A DNA stretch of 64,000 nt from Methylocella sp. Its GTDB lineage: Bacteria; Pseudomonadota; Alphaproteobacteria; Rhizobiales; Beijerinckiaceae. The notes beneath the pieces are model-generated. The model saw nothing but the letters and a program-made list of their open reading frames with translations. It was not told where the DNA came from and made no database searches. Made by a program: the position numbers and the translations under genes. Below, piece by piece: positions 26,871 to 34,459 of this stretch; position 1 is the stretch's first letter; the number at the start of each line of letters is the position of its first letter. The DNA lies in contig JBBCGG010000001.1 of NCBI GenBank assembly GCA_037200525.1, forward strand, positions 1,034,501 to 1,098,500. Reading direction: 5' to 3'.

Positions 26871-28193
26871 ATGAACGTTCTCATCGCTTCTACCCCCGCG
26901 ACGGGTCATCTCAATCCGCTGCTTGCGGTCGGACATACTTTAATCGCCGAAGGCCACGAGGTCGTAGGCTTGTCGGGCAGCGCTATGCGCAAACGAATTG
27001 AGGGCATCGGCGCATCATTCCGCGCCTTGCCGCCGGAAGCGGATCGCGATCTGCGTGATATCCGTTCGCTGTTTCCCGAAATCGCGGCCATTCCCCCGGG
27101 ACCGCGATTCTCACGCTTCCTCTTCAAGCTTCTGTTCGTAGACACCCTACGCGCGCAACACGAAGGATTGCGACAGGTACTGCAGGACTTCCCGGCCGAC
27201 GTCATCATCGCCGACAGTCTGTTTCTCGGTACGTTGCCGATGCTGCTCGGACTGCGGTCCGTACGTCCAGCGATCGTGTTCTGCGGAACTACGCCTCTCC
27301 TTTGGCATCGTGACGACGGAGCGCCCGGGGGTGCCGGTTTGGCGCCTGCAAGCAACGAGGCGCAGCGCGAGGAATATGCCGGCATTTTCAAAGAGCACGA
27401 ATCCATTTTTTTTGAGCCAGTGCGCCGCTACTTGAATGATTGCTTGGCCGACATGGACATCGAGCCTTTGTCCATGAACATTCTTGATGCCCTCGTCGAG
27501 CTTCCAGATGCCCATCTGCAGTTGACGACTCCAAGTTTCGAGTTTCCTCGTCAGGATTTGCCGGACTCGGTGCATTTCGTGGGGGCTCTCCCAATAATCC
27601 CGAACCAAGCCCCGCTCCCGCCTTGGACGCATGAATTGGACGACCCGCGCAAGGTTGTCCTGGTCACCCAGGGAACATTTTCGAATTTCGATTTCGGGCA
27701 GCTAGTCATCCCGACGCTGATCGCGCTCGCAAATGAGCCTGATTTGCTCGTGGTCGTTACCGCTGGCGGACGTCGGCTTGAGGCCATACCCGGTCCGATC
27801 CCCAGCAATGCGCGCCTAGCCAGCTATTTGCCGTTCGAATGGGTGCTGCCAAAAATCGACGCCTTTGTCACCAACGGCGGTTATGGCAGCGTCAATCAGG
27901 CTTTGGGCTTTGGCGTTCCCATTGTCAGCGCGGGGCTGAGCGAAGTCAAAGCGGATGTAAGCGCGCGTGTCGCCTGGTCCGGAGTTGGCATAGATCTTAA
28001 GACCGACGAGCCGACGCCATCAGTCCTCCGCGAGGCGATTCGCGCTGTCTTGGACAAACCGAATTACCGCTCGCGCGCGGCATCCCTGGCCAAGGAGTTC
28101 GCTAGCATCGACACGCGAGGCGAAATCCTGCGGATCATCAAGCAAGTCTCGCATGTTCCAACTGATCAGGGCGCGCCGGTTTACGCGAAGTAA
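26871..28193 (+). CDS. MGT/GT1-type glycosyltransferase
   Basis: 440 aa. N-terminal MNVLIASTPATGHLNPLLAVG acceptor-domain start, the linker near 250, and the C-terminal donor-binding region (ASYLPFEWVLPKIDAFVTNG GYGSVNQALGFGVPIVSAGL) with the GT-B signature of macrolide/UDP-sugar glycosyltransferases. It has the usual family length and appears intact, unlike its neighbours to the left. It likely transfers a sugar from a nucleotide donor to a lipophilic acceptor; no partner gene shows which. A link to the polyketide operon is possible but unsupported. Confidence 0.9.
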   Translation: MNVLIASTPATGHLNPLLAVGHTLIAEGHEVVGLSGSAMRKRIEGIGASFRALPPEADRDLRDIRSLFPEIAAIPPGPRFSRFLFKLLFVDTLRAQHEGLRQVLQDFPADVIIADSLFLGTLPMLLGLRSVRPAIVFCGTTPLLWHRDDGAPGGAGLAPASNEAQREEYAGIFKEHESIFFEPVRRYLNDCLADMDIEPLSMNILDALVELPDAHLQLTTPSFEFPRQDLPDSVHFVGALPIIPNQAPLPPWTHELDDPRKVVLVTQGTFSNFDFGQLVIPTLIALANEPDLLVVVTAGGRRLEAIPGPIPSNARLASYLPFEWVLPKIDAFVTNGGYGSVNQALGFGVPIVSAGLSEVKADVSARVAWSGVGIDLKTDEPTPSVLREAIRAVLDKPNYRSRAASLAKEFASIDTRGEILRIIKQVSHVPTDQGAPVYAK

Positions 28194-28307
28194 CGCGGAA
28201 AGACGACTCGTGCTGGTCGATGTCGCGACGACTTGGGCCTGACGCGCAGGCTCGACCTCGCGCGCAACTGCCAACAGCAACGTTTGGTGATCGTCTAGGC
28301 TCAGGAC

Positions 28308-28931
28308 TCATTGATTGAGATAGAAGAGGACGGCGGCTGCGATGCAGATGGCGGAGAAGAAGGTGTGGGCGCATCGATCATAGCGGGTTGCGATGCGCCG
28401 CCAGTCCTTGAGCTTGGCGAACATGTTCTCGATTTTGTGACGCTGGCGGTAGAGCGTCTTGTCATAGGCAATGGGAAGCTTGCGGCTTCTGGTTGGCGGG
28501 ATGCAGGGCTCGACGCCCCTGGCCTTCAGCGCGGCGCGGAACCAGTTGCTGTCGTAGCCCCTGTCGGCGATCAACATTGAAGCGGGCGGTAAAGCCTTGA
28601 GCATCAGCCGCGCGCCCTTGTGGTCGCTCATCTGGCCCTCCGAGAGCAACATGACGAGGGGCTTGCCGGCGCCGTCGCAAACGACGTGGAGCTTCGAGTT
28701 CAGTCCGCCTTTCGTGCGCCCGATACGGCGGGGAAGAGCCCCTTTTTGAGCAGGCTCGCCGCTGTGCGATGCGCCTTCAGATGCGTGGCGTCGATCATGA
28801 TGCGCTCGGGCTTTGGACCTTCGCCAGCGAGCGCGGCGAATATGCGGTCGAAGACGCCGAGCCGGCTCCAGCGGATGAAGCGATTGTAAAGCGTCTTGTG
28901 CGGCCCGTAATCCTTGGGCGCATCTTTCCAT
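28308..28931 (-). CDS. IS427-group transposase, second frame
   Basis: The meaningful part starts at LPRRIGRTKGGLNSKLHVVCD and runs through SMLIADRGYDSNWFRAAL to YRQRHKIENMFAKLKDWRRI ATRYDRC, the DDE C-terminal half. It is produced by frameshifting from the first frame at a CAAAAAGGGGC stretch near 28745. The upstream 60 residues of this open frame are antisense-type shadow. Confidence 0.85.
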   Translation of the reverse strand: MERCAQGLRAAQDALQSLHPLEPARRLRPHIRRARWRRSKARAHHDRRHASEGASHSGEPAQKGALPRRIGRTKGGLNSKLHVVCDGAGKPLVMLLSEGQMSDHKGARLMLKALPPASMLIADRGYDSNWFRAALKARGVEPCIPPTRSRKLPIAYDKTLYRQRHKIENMFAKLKDWRRIATRYDRCAHTFFSAICIAAAVLFYLNQ

Positions 28932-29068
28932 TGCAGGCCGTTGCGGATCACATAGACGATTCCGCTGACCACCCGACGGTCGTCAACCCGCGGAACGCCA
29001 TGCGACAGAGGAAAATGCGGCGCAAGCCGCGCCATCTGCCGCTCGCCCAACAAAAACAAATCACTCAT
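28700..29068 (-). CDS. IS427-group transposase, first frame
   Basis: MSDLFLLGERQMARLAPHFP, then VVSGIVYVIRNGLQWKDAP and the first catalytic Asp region IMIDATHLKAHRTAASL. It ends out of frame as GLFPAVSGARKAD after the A5/G4 slippery run. Confidence 0.87.
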   Translation of the reverse strand: MSDLFLLGERQMARLAPHFPLSHGVPRVDDRRVVSGIVYVIRNGLQWKDAPKDYGPHKTLYNRFIRWSRLGVFDRIFAALAGEGPKPERIMIDATHLKAHRTAASLLKKGLFPAVSGARKAD

Positions 29069-29157
29069 CCCAGCCTCCCCATGCGGAGACCAGGAATCAC
29101 ATCTCAGGCAAATTTAATAGGTCCTGAGCCTAGTTCGTCCGTCGCTTGTTAGCGCGC

Positions 29158-29415
29158 TCATTCGCCCAGCTCCAATTTCCCCATGGCCTCGGCCAGAACG
29201 AACAGATTCCGCTTCTCCAAAACCGCCGCAGCCTTCTCGCGCACCGCCTCAAGCGTGCTCTGGCGGATGGCGGCGAGTTCGGGTTCGATGATGGCAAGCG
29301 CCGCATCCGCAAGTCCAAGCTCGACATCGCGTCTAAGATTAAGGTCGTAATCAGGACGAACGAAAGGTATTCTCCTGCCAAGAGCTGTCGCAAGGCGCTT
29401 GCGTAAATCATCCAT
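29158..29415 (-). CDS. Small phage protein, last gene of the left early operon
   Basis: 85 aa from ATG 29415 (MDDLRKRLATALGRRIPF), behind GAGGACA. Helical and acidic, with DVELGLADAALAIIEPELAAIR resembling short phage helper proteins. Overlaps the previous stop (29408) by 8 bp. Function unknown. Confidence 0.65.
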   Translation of the reverse strand: MDDLRKRLATALGRRIPFVRPDYDLNLRRDVELGLADAALAIIEPELAAIRQSTLEAVREKAAAVLEKRNLFVLAEAMGKLELGE

Positions 29416-29554
29416 TGGGGTTGTCCTCGTCTTTGGATGTGAGCCAGCCACACCTCCAATCATCATGCGCTATCGTTCCCCGGTCATATGGGTTTGTGGT
29501 TATGGCAAGACCATCTAGGTGCGCGTCGTAGCCTTCGCGCCATTCGTCGCTCAT
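29408..29554 (-). CDS. Rmf/CrpP-like small phage protein
   Basis: 48 aa: MSDEWREGYDAHLDGLAIT, NPYDRG, DDWRCGW. The pattern GYDA.L.G...NPY..G...DW..GW matches ribosome modulation factor-like and CrpP-like miniature proteins common in phages and plasmids. GGAGAGAG precedes ATG 29554, which overlaps the upstream stop as ATGA. Confidence 0.7.
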   Translation of the reverse strand: MSDEWREGYDAHLDGLAITTNPYDRGTIAHDDWRCGWLTSKDEDNPNG

Positions 29555-29805
29555 GGCTTGCTCTCTCCATCGACCGGCGCGGCATCGAGACGCAAATATT
29601 GAAAGACGATCCACGTCATCGCAGCTTCAACCGTAGGGAAGTGGAGCCAAGGGCGACTCCGACCACCAAACTCCTCGCCATCCCGCTCATCGTTGACGAG
29701 CACGTCACCAGGCCTGCCACGGATACGGAAGTGGCGACCGCCTTCGCCATCTATGTCCCAATGACCGGGATTCCGGAGGCAAACTGAAAACCAAGGGTTG
29801 CTCAC
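29551..29805 (-). CDS. Small hypothetical phage protein, GTG start
   Basis: 84 aa starting at GTG 29805 (SNPWFSVCLRNPGHWDIDGE), with GGAGGA 9 nt upstream. The GTGA overlaps the previous stop, ATGA the next start. Core GDVLVNDERDGEEFGG and PWLHFPTVEAAMTWIVFQYL. Unknown function; tightly packed in the early operon. Confidence 0.65.
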   Translation of the reverse strand: MSNPWFSVCLRNPGHWDIDGEGGRHFRIRGRPGDVLVNDERDGEEFGGRSRPWLHFPTVEAAMTWIVFQYLRLDAAPVDGESKP

Positions 29806-29927
29806 GGCCTTGCATCCTCCGGTTCGATCGGCGCGGCTTTGCCGGCTTCGAGTGCAGCGATCAGCTTCGGTATCTTTCGCAAGAATACGGCTACAGGTCC
29901 GTCCTCTGTGTCGTGAAGACCCTTCAC
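29802..29927 (-). CDS. Short phage ORF coupled to 29805 gene
   Basis: A frame reading VKGLHDTEDGPVAVFLRKIP KLIAALEAGKA..PEDARP, whose TGA (29804-29802) overlaps the next GTG. The start is unclear: GTG 29927 lies 14 nt after GGGAGGA, and the frame is open to about 29978 (GDLEPVLKAWLPQIREDNDW) without ATG/GTG/TTG. Protein-like composition supports a real gene of 41-58 aa. Confidence 0.5.
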   Translation of the reverse strand: MKGLHDTEDGPVAVFLRKIPKLIAALEAGKAAPIEPEDARP

Positions 29928-29979
29928 TCGCCAATCGTTATCCTCCCTGATTTGTGGAAGCCATGCTTTCAGTACAGGC

Positions 29980-30207
29980 TCAAGATCTCCCTTCGAAGTA
30001 AGCCTTCATCAAAGGATGATCGTCCCCAAGATCGCTGTACATCGGCACGACCTTGATTTCGAAACCATGATCACGCGCGATCAGGCCGCAATCAGTGCCT
30101 TCCGTCGCGTAGTGGAACATCGCCGGTCCAAACATCCCATCGGAATAGAGAACGATCTTGTCTGGAGCGGGCATATCGTCGTTTCTGACGCAGTCATATG
30201 GGCGCAT
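29980..30207 (-). CDS. Small hypothetical phage protein
   Basis: 75 aa: MRPYDCVRNDDMPAPDKIVL, SDGMFGPAMFHYATEGTDCG, ending MKAYFEGRS. AGAAGGA lies 10 nt upstream of ATG 30207, which overlaps the preceding stop (TAATG). No family recognised. Confidence 0.65.
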   Translation of the reverse strand: MRPYDCVRNDDMPAPDKIVLYSDGMFGPAMFHYATEGTDCGLIARDHGFEIKVVPMYSDLGDDHPLMKAYFEGRS

Positions 30208-30425
30208 TATTCGCTATCCTTCTGTTCGACCGGCGCGGCCTTGGCGCTACCGACACGCGGCGGGAGAAGCGCCGCCATTGGGCCGAACGCTTCGGCGTCG
30301 CTGACCGCCTCCAATTCCTGCACGGATACCCATTGACCGTCAGGATGTTTGCGGAAAAGCCAGCCATGGAATTTACCAGATGGGGCACAATTGACGGCGA
30401 GATCAGGGCTTATTTTGAAAAGCAT
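30207..30425 (-). CDS. Small hypothetical phage protein
   Basis: 72 aa: MLFKISPDLAVNCAPSGKFH GWLFRKHPDGQWVSVQEL, C-terminus AAPVEQKDSE. AGAAGGA precedes ATG 30425. Its C-terminal 'AP-E-K-' tail resembles tails of neighbouring genes, suggesting shared short modules. Function unknown. Confidence 0.65.
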   Translation of the reverse strand: MLFKISPDLAVNCAPSGKFHGWLFRKHPDGQWVSVQELEAVSDAEAFGPMAALLPPRVGSAKAAPVEQKDSE

Positions 30426-30428
30426 AGC

Positions 30429-31301
30429 TCAATCCTTCTGCTCAGCCTGCGCGCCGTCGGAACCGAAGTTTATGGCGACGGTAGTTGGGGCTCCCCAACC
30501 GAGATCGATTGGCGGTGTTATGTCAACCGGCGCGGCGAGAGGAAGAACACGATTAAGAAAATCTCGGATGGCGACAAGTTCCGAATTTGGGATTTTTGCC
30601 CTTCGGATGCCGTCTTCCTCGTGAGATAGATTGTCATCATGGAATCCAAGGTAGCCGTCTCCGTTGTTGGAGCCATAGCCGGAAATGTTGACCGTAAGAA
30701 CGCCATCAACGAAGGACAGAACTTCTCCGCGCTTAAGCCCGTCAGTAATTTGTGTACGTTTTTCGGACGCTGCGGCAAACTCTGCGGACCGACGCGGGCA
30801 CGGCTTGCAGCGCGTTTCGTCGGTCTGATATCCAATAGGCGGGCAGCCCTCGCATAGGGTCAAAACAGCGGGTGTTGCCACAAGCCTCCGCACATCAACC
30901 GGAGGCTGCCCACTATGTGGCGGCACAGGGCTAGGCGCGGCGGCGAACTCTGCGGGCGGCTGTAAGCCCCGAAGCATTGCGGCCGCGAATATATGAGCGT
31001 CGGCGATGCCCGTGATGGCGCCCTTAGGTGATGTTTCGGCCATTGCATCATGCCACTGTACGCCCGCATCGCGCCCCGCGATCCATGCGCGCGTCTGTGC
31101 GGCTGCGAGTTCCCAGCCAGCTTCACTAAGCGCCTCTCGCCAGTTCGCAGCGTCTTCAATTGCAGTATCCCGCTCGGCCTCGGCCTTCTCGGCGCGCTCG
31201 CGCTCGGCTCCAATGTTGATGTTGGCTGCTGTGAGCGCAGCCTTGAGGCTGTCGCTAGTATTTCCATCACATTCCCAAAACGCGTTTTCCATCGCCTCCA
31301 C
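30429..31301 (-). CDS. Phage coiled-coil protein, C-terminal part of a probably frameshifted gene
   Basis: 290 aa from ATG 31301. Residues 15-75 contain ALTAANINI and a charged helix (GAERERAEKAEAERDTA). Later a Cys-rich motif (LCEGCPPIGYQTDETRCKPC) and VLTVNISGYGSNNGDGYLG. The open frame extends upstream to 31343 (DQIIEDAQAAPDAVEAMENA), where it meets the other frame's matching ALTAANLKA. The two frames therefore look like one gene broken by an indel near 31340. No ribosome site precedes 31301. Confidence 0.6.
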   Translation of the reverse strand: MEAMENAFWECDGNTSDSLKAALTAANINIGAERERAEKAEAERDTAIEDAANWREALSEAGWELAAAQTRAWIAGRDAGVQWHDAMAETSPKGAITGIADAHIFAAAMLRGLQPPAEFAAAPSPVPPHSGQPPVDVRRLVATPAVLTLCEGCPPIGYQTDETRCKPCPRRSAEFAAASEKRTQITDGLKRGEVLSFVDGVLTVNISGYGSNNGDGYLGFHDDNLSHEEDGIRRAKIPNSELVAIRDFLNRVLPLAAPVDITPPIDLGWGAPTTVAINFGSDGAQAEQKD

Positions 31302-31672
31302 CGCGTCCGGAGCCGCTTGCGCATCTTCGATGATCTGATCGCTTTAAGATTGGCCGCTGTAAGGGCATCAGCTATGTCTTGGCGAAGATGAGGAGAGCGC
31401 CCATACGCAAACGCATAGCCTCGCTTAGTGAACCTATCTCGCGCCGCTTCGACCGCATCGGAAGCCGCGCAGGCGGTTGAGATGATGGCATTGAGGCCAT
31501 TGAAGCGCTTGGCTAAAACGTCACGCTCCTTTTCCACGGCGACGAGACGTGCGTTTAGACGCGCGTTTTCCTGATCAAGGACATCCACTCTATTCTTGAG
31601 CCCTGCGATCTCTGCTTCGTAAGCCGAGTCGCTGCGCATGGGGCTGGTGGGGGTGGGGGCGTGATTGGTCAT
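30860..31672 (-). CDS. Phage coiled-coil protein, N-terminal part (only first ~110 residues meaningful)
   Basis: Starts MTNHAPTPTSPMRSDSAYEA EIAGLKNRVDVLDQENARLN, a heptad coiled coil, and continues to DIADALTAANLKAI near 31340. After that the frame becomes Arg/Ser-rich shadow of the overlapping 30429-31301 frame. It starts 4 bp after the upstream stop in the operon. Best read as the N-terminus of one frameshifted protein. Confidence 0.55.
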   Translation of the reverse strand: MTNHAPTPTSPMRSDSAYEAEIAGLKNRVDVLDQENARLNARLVAVEKERDVLAKRFNGLNAIISTACAASDAVEAARDRFTKRGYAFAYGRSPHLRQDIADALTAANLKAIRSSKMRKRLRTRWRRWKTRFGNVMEILATASRLRSQQPTSTLEPSASAPRRPRPSGILQLKTLRTGERRLVKLAGNSQPHRRAHGSRGAMRAYSGMMQWPKHHLRAPSRASPTLIYSRPQCFGAYSRPQSSPPRLALCRHIVGSLRLMCGGLWQHPLF

Positions 31673-31675
31673 GGC

Positions 31676-31942
31676 TCAATCCCCGTTGCGCTTGATCATA
31701 TCGAAGATGAACCCGTCCATGGTCTGGTTGCCGTGCTTCTCGGCGCACGTCCGATGGGTGCGGTAGTAATAGCTGCGGTTGGCATAGCCGCCGATGTACA
31801 TGATCGAGTGCGTTCGGATGTCGTCTGAGGTCAGCTTACAGCCGCAGAAAGGGCATGGAGCAACGTGTGGTGGATCGTAGGTGGGTTGATCAACAGCCTG
31901 CGACGGGTCGTCATACCATCCGTAAAACTGGTTCTGGCTCAA
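31676..31942 (-). CDS. Zinc-ribbon-like small phage protein, TTG start
   Basis: 88 aa starting at TTG 31942 behind GGAGAAAA. Contains CPFCGCKL and a later TCAEKHG, a C..C...C..H pattern suggesting a zinc knuckle, like the Lar restriction-alleviation group of phage proteins. YYRTHRTCAEKH lies near the C-terminus. Lar-like function is only a suggestion. Confidence 0.65.
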   Translation of the reverse strand: MSQNQFYGWYDDPSQAVDQPTYDPPHVAPCPFCGCKLTSDDIRTHSIMYIGGYANRSYYYRTHRTCAEKHGNQTMDGFIFDMIKRNGD

Positions 31943-31970
31943 TTGGTTTTCTCCTGGTCTCGGGCGGTGG

Positions 31971-32384
31971 TCACGACGCGCTCTCCTTTGCCGCGAGAGG
32001 GCGGGCGGCGATAAAGGCGGTCCTGCGTTGCTGGCCGGCTGCCCAGACATCCGTGTCGATTAGCGCTTTGTCGCGCCGCCGCTCCGCTCGGGTAGTCGTG
32101 GCGAGGATCCGCTCAACCCATCCGACGCAGCTAAATGTTCGGCACATGACCGGCCGTTGCGCGTAAATCGAGCACCTGCTGTCTTTCAGATAGACGCAGG
32201 CCCCGTCTTCACCATGCGGGAGAACCCATCCGATGTAGCTCGGAAGGGTTTAGGTCAGAAAAGGATTATCCAGTCTGTAGGCCTCGGGATACGCGGACGG
32301 ATCATCACCTTTGACCAGGGCGACCAGTTCGCGGCGGCAGCAAGCCGAGCACGATCCGCAATCGACTTTCTCATCTGCGCCCAT
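31971..32384 (-). pseudogene. YkgJ-type CxxCxxCC protein interrupted by an in-frame TAA
   Basis: From ATG 32384 the frame gives CGSCSACCRRELVAL and DNPFLT, then TAA at 32252-32250. It continues in the same frame with SYIGWVLPHGEDGACVYLKD, SRCSIYAQRPVMCRTFSC and on to TGA at 31971. Both halves match the YkgJ family (Fe-S or Zn cluster: CxxCxxCC then C..Y..RP..CR.F.C). The single stop either kills the gene or would need readthrough. Confidence 0.8.
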
Positions 32385-32620
32385 CACACGACTCCACGAA
32401 GAACAGAGCGCACCAAAGCGGATTGCCGCGCCATCTCTTGCAGCAGCCACCCCGGCTCGCGCGCGGGGAACAGCACGTCCTTGATCCGGTCTTCCGGTCG
32501 CACTGGCGCCGGATAGGCCTGCGAAATGGAGTCGAAAATCACCCCATCATAGCGCAGCGCTAGCGAGCCCTTTTCGACGTAGGCGTGAATTTGATCCAGA
32601 TTCAATTTGGCGAAGATCAA
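32384..32620 (-). CDS. Small hypothetical phage protein, TTG start
   Basis: 78 aa from TTG 32620 with GAAGGAAG upstream: IFAKLNLDQIHAYVEKGSLA LRYDGVIFDSISQ. The TGA overlaps the ATG of the CxxCxxCC gene. Unknown function. Confidence 0.65.
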   Translation of the reverse strand: MIFAKLNLDQIHAYVEKGSLALRYDGVIFDSISQAYPAPVRPEDRIKDVLFPAREPGWLLQEMARQSALVRSVLRGVV

Positions 32621-33015
32621 GATGCTTCCTTCGTGTCTTGGTAGAGGGCGCGCGGCGGCAGAGCGGTACGGTCGAAACGGCGCTCTTTTGGCTCGGCTCG
32701 GCGCGATGGGATCTTTGCGCGGGTCTCATCTTTGATTCCGAGATGCGCATCCTTCTGGCGTTTAGCTTTGACGATCGCCGGCATGTCCTGCATCGCGGTC
32801 TTGACTTCAGCACATTCGAAATGGGCCGGGCCGCGGTTCGATAGGTCATTCGTGCCACCGAGACCCAGCGCGCGAATGTGCTCGTCGATCCAAACCTTTC
32901 GCGGGTCGATCGGTAATTTGCAGATTATGCAAATCCCGCCATGAGTTTCCCACATGGTCCGGCGCTGGGTTTTCGTCAGCGGCTTGCGCTTTGTGGTGGC
33001 GACATCCTGCATCAT
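32617..33015 (-). CDS. Phage HNH endonuclease
   Basis: 132 aa from ATG 33015 (MMQDVATTKRKPLTKTQRR). The HNH fold is clear: GGICIICKLPID (CxxC), DEHIRALGLGGTNDLSN (catalytic D/E-H), GPAHFECAEVKT (N..H..C). It probably nicks or cuts DNA in phage recombination or packaging. ATGATG overlaps the previous stop. The frame is open to 33168 but that part lies inside the neighbour. Confidence 0.8.
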   Translation of the reverse strand: MMQDVATTKRKPLTKTQRRTMWETHGGICIICKLPIDPRKVWIDEHIRALGLGGTNDLSNRGPAHFECAEVKTAMQDMPAIVKAKRQKDAHLGIKDETRAKIPSRRAEPKERRFDRTALPPRALYQDTKEAS

Positions 33016-33536
33016 GCCGCTCGCCCGGCGTTCTCTTCGAGCTCCTTGCGCGTCACGCCGATCAAGGATTGCGCATAATCGAGCACCGCGTTTTTGGACT
33101 CGTTGAACGCTTTCTTGCCCATCGCGCGCTCGCTCTGGCTTTGGGCGGTCCAGATCGTCACGACGCACCGATCCACCAAGATCAGGGCGTATTCGTCATT
33201 GCTCGGGCGTACGAACATCTGCAGTTCGCGCGCCTCGGCGCCGGTCCGGGCGACAAATTGGCGAGAATCTGCGTATCCGCATTTGATCAGGGCGTACTTG
33301 CGCAAATGCTCGGGTGTGGGAAATTGCTCAGCACGGTTCTCTGGCAAATTCCGCCAGACTTCCTTGAGGGAGGCGAAATAATGGCCGCGCGACGCCTGCG
33401 AGACATTCTCGACCACGGCGAGCTTATAGGTTTCGCCTATGCAGAATTGCTTGTCTGCTTCGGCGGCGTTGCGCGGGCCGATCGGCGACATGGATTCGCC
33501 GTCCCATTTCCAGTGCAGCGCAATATCAGACATCAT
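33012..33536 (-). CDS. Phage protein, DUF1367-like
   Basis: 174 aa. IALHWKWDGESMSP, then IGETYKLAVVENVSQASRGH YFASLKEVWRNLPE and a C-terminal DYAQSLIGVTRKELEEN. The order 'processing of a short N-term, GxxY.......S..HR.FFA.L...W' recalls DUF1367 proteins of lambdoid phage nin regions. The assignment is moderate; function unknown. ATGATG start overlaps the exonuclease stop. Confidence 0.65.
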   Translation of the reverse strand: MMSDIALHWKWDGESMSPIGPRNAAEADKQFCIGETYKLAVVENVSQASRGHYFASLKEVWRNLPENRAEQFPTPEHLRKYALIKCGYADSRQFVARTGAEARELQMFVRPSNDEYALILVDRCVVTIWTAQSQSERAMGKKAFNESKNAVLDYAQSLIGVTRKELEENAGRAA

Positions 33537-34147
33537 TTTCCCCAGGCGCGGATTTTCTCGACGGTCTCGTGCAGTTCAGCGCTGAAGGCGTCGACGGCCG
33601 CGCGAAGCCGGGCGATATATGCCTCGTCGCGATAGGCCCTCTTGATGAAGACCGGCATGCGGGGCCAGTACACCAGAAGGTCGATCCACTCGCGCTCGGC
33701 GACCCAAAGCGAGCCCTGGGTCTGCGCGACATGCTCGCTGGGAAACTCTCCCTTGAAGATTGTATCGATCAAGAGATCGCCGCGCTGGGTCTTGATTTCC
33801 AGCATTCCATCGCGGCCGAGCAAAGAATCCGGCGAGCACCCTTTGTTGTCGCTACGGATGAATCCGACACGCTTGGGGTCTAAATCGCGGCGCATGGCGT
33901 AATAGTCACGCGCCTCTGCCTCCATGACCTTGCCGCGCTCCATAGCGCCGTTGGTGAACGACTCCAGCGGCTCCCCGGTGACGACCTCGGCCGCCAGACG
34001 CCGGAGGTAGCTCGCGCGCGTCTTGCTCTCGCCGCCGTCCCTGCCTTTCATAATGAGGCAGGCGAATTCCGAGGCCGTGGGGATGCCGGAACGGACTTTT
34101 CTCCATTCGTCGGTTCCCTGCTCGATGTCCTCATAAATTTGCATCAT
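33533..34147 (-). CDS. Lambda-exonuclease/YqaJ-type viral recombinase
   Basis: 204 aa. GTDEWRKVRSGIPTASEF near residue 11 is the YqaJ N-terminal signature. The PD-(D/E)xK core is GCSPDSLLG (Asp) followed by MLEIKTQ (ExK), then EHVAQTQGSLWVAEREWIDL. It resects dsDNA 5'-3' and hands ssDNA to the ERF annealing protein encoded two genes upstream. The start is ATG 34147 or 34144. Confidence 0.88.
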   Translation of the reverse strand: MMQIYEDIEQGTDEWRKVRSGIPTASEFACLIMKGRDGGESKTRASYLRRLAAEVVTGEPLESFTNGAMERGKVMEAEARDYYAMRRDLDPKRVGFIRSDNKGCSPDSLLGRDGMLEIKTQRGDLLIDTIFKGEFPSEHVAQTQGSLWVAEREWIDLLVYWPRMPVFIKRAYRDEAYIARLRAAVDAFSAELHETVEKIRAWGK

Positions 34148-34148
34148 G

Positions 34149-34451
34149 TCAAATCTCCTCCGTCGCGATTTCCGTCGCCGGAAGAGCGGACTTCAGGAGA
34201 TCGGCAAGGGCGCGGAGGTGCGCTTCGGATTGACGGACGCGCTCCTCGGCCATTTTAAGATTGTGGATATACGCGTGAGCTTTCGTAGGCTCGACGACCA
34301 ATCCGATCGGTAGATACACGTCCCTCCCGTAGGAATCCTTGAACTTGTGGCCAGGCATTGCCGTCATAGAACTGTACCCTGCGGCATTGGCGATCTCGCG
34401 CCCGGTAGCCTCAATCAGGTAGCCGTCGGCAGTGTTTCCGATGATTTTCAT
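34149..34451 (-). CDS. Hypothetical phage protein in recombination module
   Basis: 100 aa: MKIIGNTADGYLIEATGREI ANAAGY, PGHKFKDSYGRDVYLPIG, then a helical tail (EERVRQSEAHLRALADLL). Lies between the exonuclease and the coiled-coil gene. Not recognised. Confidence 0.7.
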   Translation of the reverse strand: MKIIGNTADGYLIEATGREIANAAGYSSMTAMPGHKFKDSYGRDVYLPIGLVVEPTKAHAYIHNLKMAEERVRQSEAHLRALADLLKSALPATEIATEEI

Positions 34452-34459
34452 TTGTCGCC

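Larger units (their letters stand above)
28295..29133 (-). mobile_element. IS5-family (IS427 group) element at the prophage border
   Basis: Ends are inverted repeats GCTCAGGACTCATTGATTG (left) and GCTCAGGACCTATTAAATT (right, read inward), each flanked by CTAG (28295-28298 and 29130-29133). The prophage genes begin 25 bp to the right, so the element sits on or replaced the expected attachment/integrase end. Confidence 0.85.
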
